Assembly (NCBI RefSeq): GCF_008253865.1 | Contig: NZ_CP042331.1 | Location: 5,669,501 to 5,733,500, forward strand | DNA length: 64,000 nt | Direction of reading: 5' to 3' | From: Bosea sp. F3-2 | GTDB taxonomy: Bacteria; Pseudomonadota; Alphaproteobacteria; Rhizobiales; Beijerinckiaceae | Part shown: one piece after another, positions 44,229 through 51,441 of the stretch | Layout of the letters: each line of letters starts with the position of its first letter | How positions within the stretch are numbered: position 1 is the stretch's first letter | The notes under the pieces: generated by a model | Database searches by the model: none | Told to the model about the DNA's origin: nothing | What the model saw: only the letters and a program-made list of their open reading frames with translations | Made by a program: the position numbers and the translations under genes

Positions 44229-45434
44229 TTGGCTGCCTTTCCTCGTTTCGGCGGGCACATCCCCCTGCTCTCCGGCCTCGCCCTCACGCGCATCATCGGC
44301 TGGGGCTCGACCTTCTATTCGCCTTCGGTGCTGGTCAGCGCGCTCGACCGTGAGCTCGGCCTCAATGCCGAGATCGTCTTCGGCGGCATCACCATTTTGC
44401 TGATCACCGGCGCACTGGTCGCCCCGGCGATCGGCCGCCAGCTCGACCGCGAAGGCACGCGCCGCTCGATGTGCATCGGCGCGATCATCTGCGCTCTCGG
44501 GCTCGCCGTTCTCGCCACCGCACAGGGGCCAGTCAGCTATCTCGCGAGCTGGTTCGTGATCGGGCTGGGGCATGCAATGTCGCTCGCCAATGTCGGGAAC
44601 GTCACGATCGCGCAATTGATGGGCGAGCGGACGCGGCGCGTCATCGGACTGATGATGCTGGTGACGGGCCTTGCCTCCAGCGTATTCTGGCCACTGACCG
44701 CCCTGCTGACGGGCGCTTTCGGCTGGCGCATCACCGTGCTCGTCTTCGCGGCCATGCAGATCGTGATCGTGCTGCCGATCTATGCCGCGGTGCCGCGTTT
44801 CCAGCCTGTGCAACCGTCGGCGAAAGTGACCGGAGCTCCCTCGGCCGGCGAGGAGGGGCGTGTTCCATCCTCTTCCCGCAAGGCGGCGTTCTGGCTTGTC
44901 GCGCTTGCCTTCTCGGCGAGCGGCCTGGTGTCCTGGGGCCTGCCGCTGCACCTGATCACGCTGTTCCAGGAGGCGGGGCTGACACAGGCGGAAGCCGTCT
45001 GGATCGCAACGCTGAGCGGGCCGGCGACGATCGCCGCGCGCGCCATCGATGCCACTGTCGGAGAGCGCCTGCCGGCGGAGAAGACTGCGCTGTTCGGCCT
45101 GCTGCTGGGGCCAACACTATGTCTGGTGCTGCCCTTCGTCCCGATGACGATCGGCGCGGCAGCGGGCTTCGTTATGCTGTTCAGCGCGGCGCTCGGCGTG
45201 ATTTCGGTGGCGCGGGCGACGCTGCCGCTCGCCCTGTTCGGCCGCAACGGCTTCGCCGCGATGCTCGGCAAGCTCACCGTGCCCCAGAACATGGCCTTTG
45301 CCGCCGCGCCGCTGCTCTTCGCGGTGATGGTCGAGCGGCTCGGGGCCGACCTGACGCTGGTCGTTTCCGCTGCGATTCAAGCGGTCGGGTTCGCAGCGAT
45401 GTTCGCCCTGGTGCGGATGATGGCACGGGCCTGA
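44229..45434 (+). CDS. MFS transporter
   Basis: 401 residues with twelve hydrophobic helices; GRQLDREGTRRSMCIG after helix 2 and the repeated GxGxGLA-type segments are typical. Start at a TTG (44229) is uncertain; an internal start would still leave all helices. Substrate unknown. It lies on the opposite strand between fliJ and fliI, convergent with the DUF1304 gene. Confidence 0.83.
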   Translation: MAAFPRFGGHIPLLSGLALTRIIGWGSTFYSPSVLVSALDRELGLNAEIVFGGITILLITGALVAPAIGRQLDREGTRRSMCIGAIICALGLAVLATAQGPVSYLASWFVIGLGHAMSLANVGNVTIAQLMGERTRRVIGLMMLVTGLASSVFWPLTALLTGAFGWRITVLVFAAMQIVIVLPIYAAVPRFQPVQPSAKVTGAPSAGEEGRVPSSSRKAAFWLVALAFSASGLVSWGLPLHLITLFQEAGLTQAEAVWIATLSGPATIAARAIDATVGERLPAEKTALFGLLLGPTLCLVLPFVPMTIGAAAGFVMLFSAALGVISVARATLPLALFGRNGFAAMLGKLTVPQNMAFAAAPLLFAVMVERLGADLTLVVSAAIQAVGFAAMFALVRMMARA

Positions 45435-45440
45435 AGCGTT

Positions 45441-45806
45441 TCAGATGCCCGCCAGCAGGGAGGCGATGGCGAGAGCCGCCGGCAGAGCCTGGATGTAGAG
45501 GATCTTGCGACTTGCGGTGGCCGCGCCGAAGAGGCCGGCGACGAGGACGCAGGCCAGGAAGAACAGCTTGATCGCGAATCCCGCGGCGCCGAGCCAGAGC
45601 CCCCAGGCCAGGCCGGCGACGAGGAAGCCGTTATAGAGCCCCTGATTGGCCGCCAGCACCTTCGAGCGCGCAGCGAATTCAGGCGTCAGCCCGAAGGCCT
45701 TGTGGCCGCGCGGCGTATCCCACAGCCACATCTCCAGAATGACGATGTAGGTGTGGATGAGGGCAACGAGGCCGATCAGAACCGAGCCGATCATCGAAGG
45801 GGGCAT
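45441..45806 (-). CDS. DUF1304 family membrane protein
   Basis: 121 residues, four hydrophobic helices. The HTYIVILEMWLW, TPEFAARSKVLAANQGLYNGFLVAGL and GLFGAATASRKILYIQALPA blocks are those of DUF1304. Function is not established. It is 25 bases upstream of the fliI stop side on the same strand as fliI and follows it directly, so it is probably transcribed with fliI. Confidence 0.87.
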   Translation of the reverse strand: MPPSMIGSVLIGLVALIHTYIVILEMWLWDTPRGHKAFGLTPEFAARSKVLAANQGLYNGFLVAGLAWGLWLGAAGFAIKLFFLACVLVAGLFGAATASRKILYIQALPAALAIASLLAGI

Positions 45807-45831
45807 CCTGCGCAAGGGGACTGAAACGGCG

Positions 45832-47178
45832 TCAGACGCGATCGCTCATGATCGCGTGGAGACGTTGATAGCATTCGGGCAGCGGCGTTGCGTCGTCCTT
45901 CGCCTGCTTGAGGAAGGCTTCAAGCGCCGGATGCAGGCGGATCGCCTCGTCGACCTCTGCGGAAGCGCCCTGGCGATAGGCGCCGAGCCGGATCAGCTCC
46001 TCCATGTCGGCATAGGTCGCGAGCGTGGCGCGGGCCTTCTGCACGATCGGGTAATAGGCCGGGTCGCAGGAGCGTGGCATGGTTCGCGAGACGGACTTCA
46101 GGATGTTGACCGCCGGGTAGCGGCCGCGCTCGGCGATGGAGCGCTCCATGACGATATGGCCGTCGAGGATGCCGCGCACCGCGTCCGCGACCGGCTCGTC
46201 ATGATCGCCGCCGTCGACCAGCACGGTGAAGAGCCCGGTGATCGCGCCGTCCTCCGTGCCGGGGCCGGCCCGCTCCAGCAGGCGCGGCAGTTCGGCGAAG
46301 ACGGTTGGCGTGTAGCCCTTGGTCGTCGGCGGCTCGCCCGCCGCCAGGCCGATCTCGCGCATCGCCATGGCGAAGCGCGTCACCGAATCCATCAGGCACA
46401 TCACCTGCAGGCCGCGATCGCGGAAATACTCGGCGAGCGTCAGCGTGGTCAGCGCCGCCTGCTTGCGCATCAGCGCCGGTTCGTCGGAGGTGGCGACGAC
46501 GACGATCGAGCGGGCGAGGCCCTGCGGCCCCAGGTCTTCCTGCAGGAATTCCTGCACTTCGCGACCGCGCTCGCCGACAAGGCCGATGATGTTGACGTCG
46601 GCCTGCGCATAGCGGGCCAGCATCGAGAGCAGGACGGACTTGCCGACGCCCGAGCCGGCGAAGATGCCCATGCGCTGGCCGATGCAGCAGGTCAGGAAGG
46701 TGTTGAGCGCCCGGACGCCGAGGTCGAGCGGTCCGCCGACGCGCTGCCGCTTATGGGCGGGCGGCGGGTCGTTGCGGAAGGCGTAGAGTGTGTCGCCTTG
46801 CGGCAGGGGCGGGCCACCGTCGACCGGCCGGCCTAGCGCGTCGACGACGCGTCCGAGCCAGGCGGGGGTCGGGCGCAGGCCGGGCTGGGCGCGGTCGACA
46901 TGGACAGGGCAGCCGCGGCGCACGCCATCGAGCCCGCCGAACGGCATCACCAGAGCCTTCTCGCCGGAGAAGCCGACGACCTCGCAGGGGACGCGGGTGT
47001 CCGCGGCGATCTCGATGCCGACACGGCCGCCCAGGCTCATCGCGCCGATCGGCCCGGCGACCTCGACGAGCAGGCCGCGAACGCCGATGACACGGCCATA
47101 GACGCTCACGCTCTCGATATGCTCGATGGCGGAGGCGAGGGCGGAGAGGCGGTCGGGACCGTGCGCAGGTGAATTCAT
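45832..47178 (-). CDS. fliI: Flagellum-specific ATP synthase FliI
   Basis: 448 residues, usual length. It is the hexameric ATPase that energises flagellar protein export on the cytosolic membrane face. Walker A (GSGVGKSVLLSML, about residue 171), the ALIGERGREV-type segment (here LVGERGREVQEF) and SVTRFAMAMREIGLAAGEPPTTKGYTPTVFAELP are conserved. The ATG at 47178 starts the conserved region; a CtrA-like box lies 100 bases upstream. Divergent from ctrA. Confidence 0.96.
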   Translation of the reverse strand: MNSPAHGPDRLSALASAIEHIESVSVYGRVIGVRGLLVEVAGPIGAMSLGGRVGIEIAADTRVPCEVVGFSGEKALVMPFGGLDGVRRGCPVHVDRAQPGLRPTPAWLGRVVDALGRPVDGGPPLPQGDTLYAFRNDPPPAHKRQRVGGPLDLGVRALNTFLTCCIGQRMGIFAGSGVGKSVLLSMLARYAQADVNIIGLVGERGREVQEFLQEDLGPQGLARSIVVVATSDEPALMRKQAALTTLTLAEYFRDRGLQVMCLMDSVTRFAMAMREIGLAAGEPPTTKGYTPTVFAELPRLLERAGPGTEDGAITGLFTVLVDGGDHDEPVADAVRGILDGHIVMERSIAERGRYPAVNILKSVSRTMPRSCDPAYYPIVQKARATLATYADMEELIRLGAYRQGASAEVDEAIRLHPALEAFLKQAKDDATPLPECYQRLHAIMSDRV

Positions 47179-47277
47179 GAAGCGAGATCGTTCTTGCCGG
47201 CGGGCGAGGAGGGGCCGAATATCAGGCAAATCGCCCCTGTGGATGATTTGGTAAGGGTTCCTAACAAATTGAGCTCA

Positions 47278-47292
47278 TTTACCATCCATTAA
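47278..47292 (-). promoter_or_regulatory. Candidate CtrA box upstream of fliI
   Basis: On the minus strand TTAA, seven bases, TAAA; seven of eight consensus positions, 100 bases before the fliI start. Confidence 0.5.
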
Positions 47293-47419
47293 GCTCTGTG
47301 ATTAAGACTGTAGATCGAGGCTGCGGCGTGTCGCAGGGCCGTTTGGACCTGTTTCCCGAAGCAACCCTCCGCGAAAGGCGCATTTCGCGGGTGAAAGTTC
47401 ACCGATCCGTGTCAAATTC

Positions 47420-47477
47420 GACTCACCTCGACAAGGATCGTTCACTTTCTCCGAGGAAGCGCTTGCGCTGGGGAATC
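47420..47477. promoter_or_regulatory. Two GANTC methylation sites upstream of ctrA
   Basis: GACTC at 47420 and GAATC at 47473 lie 193 and 140 bases before the ctrA start. GANTC is the CcrM target; one such site tunes the ctrA promoter in Caulobacter. One to two sites would be expected here by chance, so the link is suggestive only. Confidence 0.4.
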
Positions 47478-47612
47478 ACGGTTTGTTAACCAGTTTCCTC
47501 GTAGCGTGTCGCGTGGCGTTTCATTGGGCAAGTGCGTCGTCGTCAAGGGCCGGGAAGGTCCGGGCGAAAGCAACGGTCAACCTGCCCTGCGGGCGAAATT
47601 GGGGACGTGGAC

Positions 47613-48314
47613 ATGCGGGTTCTGCTGATCGAGGACGATAGCGCGACCGCTCAAAGCATCGAGCTCATGCTCAAATCCGAGAGCTTCAACGTCTACACGA
47701 CGGATCTCGGCGAAGAGGGCGTCGATCTCGGCAAACTCTACGACTACGACATCATCCTGCTCGACCTGAACCTGCCCGACATGTCGGGCTACGAGGTTCT
47801 GCGGTCCTTGCGCGTTGCCAAGGTCAAGACGCCGATCCTGATCCTCTCCGGCCTCGCCGGCATCGAGGACAAGGTGAAGGGCCTCGGCTTCGGCGCCGAC
47901 GACTATCTCACCAAGCCGTTCCACAAGGACGAGCTGGTCGCCCGCATCCACGCGATCGTGCGCCGCTCGAAGGGCCACGCCCAGTCGGTGATCACGACCG
48001 GCGATCTGGTCGTCAACCTCGACACCAAGACCGTGGAAGTCGACGCCGCCCGCGTCCACCTCACCGGCAAGGAATACCAGATGCTGGAGCTGCTCTCGCT
48101 CCGCAAGGGCACGACGCTCACCAAGGAGATGTTCCTCAACCATCTCTATGGCGGCATGGACGAGCCCGAGCTCAAGATCATCGACGTCTTCATCTGCAAG
48201 CTGCGCAAGAAGCTGGCCAACGCGTCGGACGGCAAGAACTACATCGAGACCGTCTGGGGCCGTGGCTATGTGCTGCGCGAGCCTTCCGACGTCGACGAGC
48301 GTATCCCGGCCTGA
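47613..48314 (+). CDS. ctrA: Cell-cycle response regulator CtrA
   Basis: 233 residues, OmpR/PhoB-type. The receiver has E7-D8-D9, acceptor D51 (IILLDLNLPDMSGYEVL) and K in LTKPFHKDELVARI; the DNA-binding winged helix ends ELKIIDVFICKLRKKLA, NYIETVWGRGYVLREP. The match to Caulobacter CtrA over the whole length is plain. The ATG at 47613 gives the canonical MRVLLIEDD. The C-terminus ends in Pro-Ala, not the Ala-Ala needed for ClpXP turnover in Caulobacter. Divergent from fliI; a strong terminator follows. Confidence 0.97.
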   Translation: MRVLLIEDDSATAQSIELMLKSESFNVYTTDLGEEGVDLGKLYDYDIILLDLNLPDMSGYEVLRSLRVAKVKTPILILSGLAGIEDKVKGLGFGADDYLTKPFHKDELVARIHAIVRRSKGHAQSVITTGDLVVNLDTKTVEVDAARVHLTGKEYQMLELLSLRKGTTLTKEMFLNHLYGGMDEPELKIIDVFICKLRKKLANASDGKNYIETVWGRGYVLREPSDVDERIPA

Positions 48315-48407
48315 CGTATTCCCGTCGCCTGCCCGTCATCGGGCGGTCACGAAGCGACGGCATACAAGTTTTGACCTGATCGTCGGATGTACACGACAGG
48401 TCGACGG

Positions 48408-48436
48408 GACCCCGCCGCGAGGCGGGGTTTTTGTTT
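48408..48436 (+). terminator. Rho-independent terminator of ctrA
   Basis: CCCCGCC-GCGA-GGCGGGG followed by TTTTTG and more T, about 95 bases after the ctrA stop. It also lies between the convergent ctrA and cheR genes. Confidence 0.92.
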
Positions 48437-48474
48437 TGGCGGAACGGCAGCGGCAGCGATGTTGTGGGCCAGGC

Positions 48475-49362
48475 TCAGGAGCGCCAGCCGGCAAGAGGCT
48501 CCGCGTAGGAGCGGGCGCCAAGCGCTGCGGCGGGGCGCGGCTGCGGAGCGAGGGCGGCCTGGCGGTAAAGGCCCCGATGGTCGGGGTCGCAGGTCAGCCT
48601 GGTGGCGAGCCCGAGCACGGTTTCCGCGGCGCCGAGGACGAAGGCCCCGTCGGGGACGAGGCGCGGGGTCAGCAACTCCAGCACCTTCACCTTCGTCGGC
48701 ACGTCGAAATAGATCAGCACGTTGCGGCAGAAGATGATGTCGAAGCGGCCGAAATGATCGTTCCGCTCCAGCAGGTTGTGCTGGCGGAACTCGACCATGC
48801 GGCGCAGCCGCTCGCAGACCTGCCATTTGTCGCCGCGCTGCTCGAAATGCTTCAGCAGCATCTGGATCGGCAGGCCGCGCTGGATCTCGAACTGGCTGTA
48901 GATGCCCGAGCGGGCCTTCTCCAGGATCTCCGAGGAGATGTCGGTGCCGATGATCTCGACTTTCCAGCCGGCGAGGTGATTGGCGTGGTCGTCGATGATC
49001 ATGGCCAGCGAATAGGCTTCCTGTCCGCTCGACACCGCGGCGCACCAGATGCGCAGCGTGCGGCTGGCAGCGTTTGCCACGATGCGCTCCGGCAGGATCA
49101 CATCGCGGAACAGGTCGAACGGCGTGCGATCGCGGAAGAAGAGCGTCTCGTTCGTGGTCATCGCATCGACGACGGCACTTTCCAGCGCGCGATCGCGGCC
49201 GAGCCGCAACTGGCCGATCAGCGTCGCGATATCGGCGATGCCGCGCCGGCGGCACAGGATGCTCAGGCGGCTTTCCGCCAGATACAGCTTGTCGGCGGTC
49301 AGCGACAGGCCCGAACGCTGCTGCAGCAGCAGCCGGAGGAAGGCGAAATCGGTCTCGGTCAT
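48475..49362 (-). CDS. cheR: Chemotaxis protein methyltransferase CheR
   Basis: 295 residues. It methylates glutamates of chemoreceptors using SAM. The all-helical N-terminal domain (FAFLRLLLQQRSGLSLTADKLYLAESRL) and the catalytic part with IWCAAVSSGQEAYSLAMII and GTDISSEILEKARSGIYSQFE are conserved, as is FDIIFCRNVLIYFD. Its ATG overlaps the cheB stop by four bases (ATGA). Last gene of the chemotaxis operon. Confidence 0.95.
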   Translation of the reverse strand: MTETDFAFLRLLLQQRSGLSLTADKLYLAESRLSILCRRRGIADIATLIGQLRLGRDRALESAVVDAMTTNETLFFRDRTPFDLFRDVILPERIVANAASRTLRIWCAAVSSGQEAYSLAMIIDDHANHLAGWKVEIIGTDISSEILEKARSGIYSQFEIQRGLPIQMLLKHFEQRGDKWQVCERLRRMVEFRQHNLLERNDHFGRFDIIFCRNVLIYFDVPTKVKVLELLTPRLVPDGAFVLGAAETVLGLATRLTCDPDHRGLYRQAALAPQPRPAAALGARSYAEPLAGWRS

Positions 49363-50504
49363 GCCGGCTGCACCCCGCGCACGAGGCAGCGGATCGAGGC
49401 GCCGATCTCGTCGAGCGCGATCACGGCGCTGGCATGGCGCGCGCGGACGACCGAGCCCGGCATGCCCCAGATCGTGCTGCTCGGCTCGTCCTGGGCCAGA
49501 ACGGCCGCTCCGGCGTGGCGCAGGGCGCCGGCGCCCTCGGTGCCGTCGCTGCCCATGCCGGTGAGAACGAGGCCCAGCGTCGCCGCGCCGAGATGGCGCG
49601 CGGCATCGTTGAACAGCACGTCGACGGCGGGCCGACAGAAGTTGACCGGCGCCTCATCGCCGATGCGTGCGACGATGTGGCCGAGCCGGCGGTCGATGCC
49701 GAGATGGCGGCCGCCAGGGGCGACATAGACGGTGCCGCGCATCAGGCGCTCGCCGTCGAAGGGCTCTCGTGCTGGAACGCCGATATGGCTCGCGATCTGC
49801 TCGGCAAAGGAGGCCGTGAACAGCGGCGGCATGTGCTGGACGACCAGCGTCGTCAGGTCGTGCAGGCCCTCGCCGATATCGAACAGCACCTTGGCGACGG
49901 CCCGCGGCCCGCCGGTCGAGGCGCCGATCACGAGGTAACGCGGCATCACCGAAACCATGGGGCGCAGATTGACGGGGCCGCTATGCGGCAGATCGACGAT
50001 GTCGACCTCCGGCGGCAGCGAACCCGGCCGCGCTGCCGTATGGGCGATGTTGCCGAGCTTGAGCAGAAACTCGCTGCGGAAATCGAGGGACAGCGTCATG
50101 CCGGCGCGGCTGTCGGGCTTCGAGACGACGTCCATCGCGCCCTTGGTCATGCATTCGAGTGCGATGCGGGTGTTGCGCTCGTTCAGCGTGGCGGCGAGCA
50201 GGACACCGGTGTTGGGGCTTTCCTTGAGGATCTGCGGCAGTGCGGCTGCCCCGTCCACGCCCGGCATGTCGAGATCGAGCACCATGACGTCCGGCTTGTA
50301 GCGCGTCGCATGGGCGACGGCCGTCTCGCCGTCCCCGGCGACCGCCACCACATGAAAATGGCCAGCTTCCCCCAGCCAGCGGGCGAATAGCCCGCGGACG
50401 ACGACGGAATCGTCGGCGATCACGACCGTCTTGTGTCGGATCGGCGGAGCCGGAGGGTGGAGGCGGGACGCCATCATGCTGATGCTGCTTGCTGGATCGG
50501 CCAT
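49359..50504 (-). CDS. cheB: Chemotaxis methylesterase CheB
   Basis: 381 residues. The receiver (acceptor D77) is joined by a linker to the methylesterase with the triad S196 (IGASTGGP), H224 (VVQHMPP) and D320 (GMGSDGTEGA). It demethylates or deamidates chemoreceptors. It lies 43 bases after cheY and overlaps cheR by four bases. Confidence 0.95.
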   Translation of the reverse strand: MADPASSISMMASRLHPPAPPIRHKTVVIADDSVVVRGLFARWLGEAGHFHVVAVAGDGETAVAHATRYKPDVMVLDLDMPGVDGAAALPQILKESPNTGVLLAATLNERNTRIALECMTKGAMDVVSKPDSRAGMTLSLDFRSEFLLKLGNIAHTAARPGSLPPEVDIVDLPHSGPVNLRPMVSVMPRYLVIGASTGGPRAVAKVLFDIGEGLHDLTTLVVQHMPPLFTASFAEQIASHIGVPAREPFDGERLMRGTVYVAPGGRHLGIDRRLGHIVARIGDEAPVNFCRPAVDVLFNDAARHLGAATLGLVLTGMGSDGTEGAGALRHAGAAVLAQDEPSSTIWGMPGSVVRARHASAVIALDEIGASIRCLVRGVQPA

Positions 50505-50547
50505 ATCGACCGGCGGAAATCGGGCATCCGGGGCAGGGCTGGACCGT

Positions 50548-50913
50548 TCAGAGCAGGCCGACCTGGTGGAATTTCGATGCCACGATATCCTTGTCGAAGG
50601 GCTTCATGATGTATTCGTCCGCGCCGGCATGCATGGCACGCGCGATATGGGCGATGTCGTTCTCCGTGGTACAGAAGACGACCTTCGGCCGCTTGCCGCC
50701 CGGCATCTGGCGCAGCGTGCGCAGGAACTCGTACCCGTCCATGATCGGCATGTTCCAGTCGAGCAGCACGGCGTCGGGCATCTCGCCCTTGCAGGCATCG
50801 ATGGCGCGTGCGCCATCCTCGGCTTCGGCGATGCGGAACTGCAGGCCTTCCAGGATCCGGCGTGCGACCTTGCGGATCACCGCTGAGTCATCGACGACGA
50901 GGCAATATTTCAT
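50548..50913 (-). CDS. cheY: CheY-type response regulator
   Basis: 121 residues, a single receiver with D8-D9, acceptor D52 (VLLDWNMPIMDGYEFL), T83 and K104 (YIMKPFDKD). In the operon position of CheY it should bind FliM/FliN when phosphorylated by CheA. It lies 30 bases after cheW. Confidence 0.93.
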   Translation of the reverse strand: MKYCLVVDDSAVIRKVARRILEGLQFRIAEAEDGARAIDACKGEMPDAVLLDWNMPIMDGYEFLRTLRQMPGGKRPKVVFCTTENDIAHIARAMHAGADEYIMKPFDKDIVASKFHQVGLL

Positions 50914-50943
50914 GGTCTGTCTCCAAAACTCTGTGGCCGTGCC

Positions 50944-51441
50944 TCAGGCCGCGGCGGGGAGGTCAAGATCGAGGACAGCATCGAGATCGAGTATGACGAG
51001 GAGTTCGTCGGCAAGCCGGTGAACGCCGCTCGCCAACGCGGTCCAGACACGGTCGAGATGAACGGGCAATGGCTCGAAGGTGGAACGGTCCAGCCGGATC
51101 ACCTCGCCGACGGCATCGACGATCAGGGCGTAGGCCTCGCCGCGATGATCGATACCGATCGCCGTCAACTCGCCTTGCCCCAGGGTATCCGGAACAGGCC
51201 TGCCGAGCCGCTTGCGCAGGCAGATTGCCGTGACGATGCGCCCGCGCAGATTCAACAAGCCGACGATCTCGCTCGGAGCGCGGGGCACGATCGTGATGCG
51301 ATCGGTGATGAAGACGTCCTGCACGCGCCCGATCGGCAGCCCGAGCAGCTGCTCGCCGATCCGGATCGTCACGTAGTCGAGCGAATCGCCGAAACCGGCG
51401 GACGCCATCTGCTGAGCCTTGTCGGGTCCGGGAAGGGTCAT
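50944..51441 (-). CDS. cheW: Chemotaxis coupling protein CheW
   Basis: 165 residues with the CheW fold: YVTIRIGEQLLGLPIGRVQDVF, APSEIVGLLNLRGRIVTAICLRKRLG, and ALIVDAVGEVIRLDRSTFEPLP. It links chemoreceptors to CheA. Its ATG overlaps the cheA stop (ATGA), so the two are translationally coupled. Confidence 0.96.
   Translation of the reverse strand: MTLPGPDKAQQMASAGFGDSLDYVTIRIGEQLLGLPIGRVQDVFITDRITIVPRAPSEIVGLLNLRGRIVTAICLRKRLGRPVPDTLGQGELTAIGIDHRGEAYALIVDAVGEVIRLDRSTFEPLPVHLDRVWTALASGVHRLADELLVILDLDAVLDLDLPAAA

Larger units (their letters stand above)
47179..47612. other. Divergent fliI-ctrA regulatory region
   Basis: 434 bases without a gene. It holds a CtrA-like box (47278-47292), two GANTC sites (47420-47424, 47473-47477) and a TTAACC half-site near 47486. 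Such features fit cell-cycle control of both genes. No unambiguous -35/-10 pair was assigned. Confidence 0.65.

Noticed and set aside
47289..47305. TTAA-N9-TTAA upstream of ctrA as a CtrA box
   Set aside because: Spacing is nine, not seven bases.
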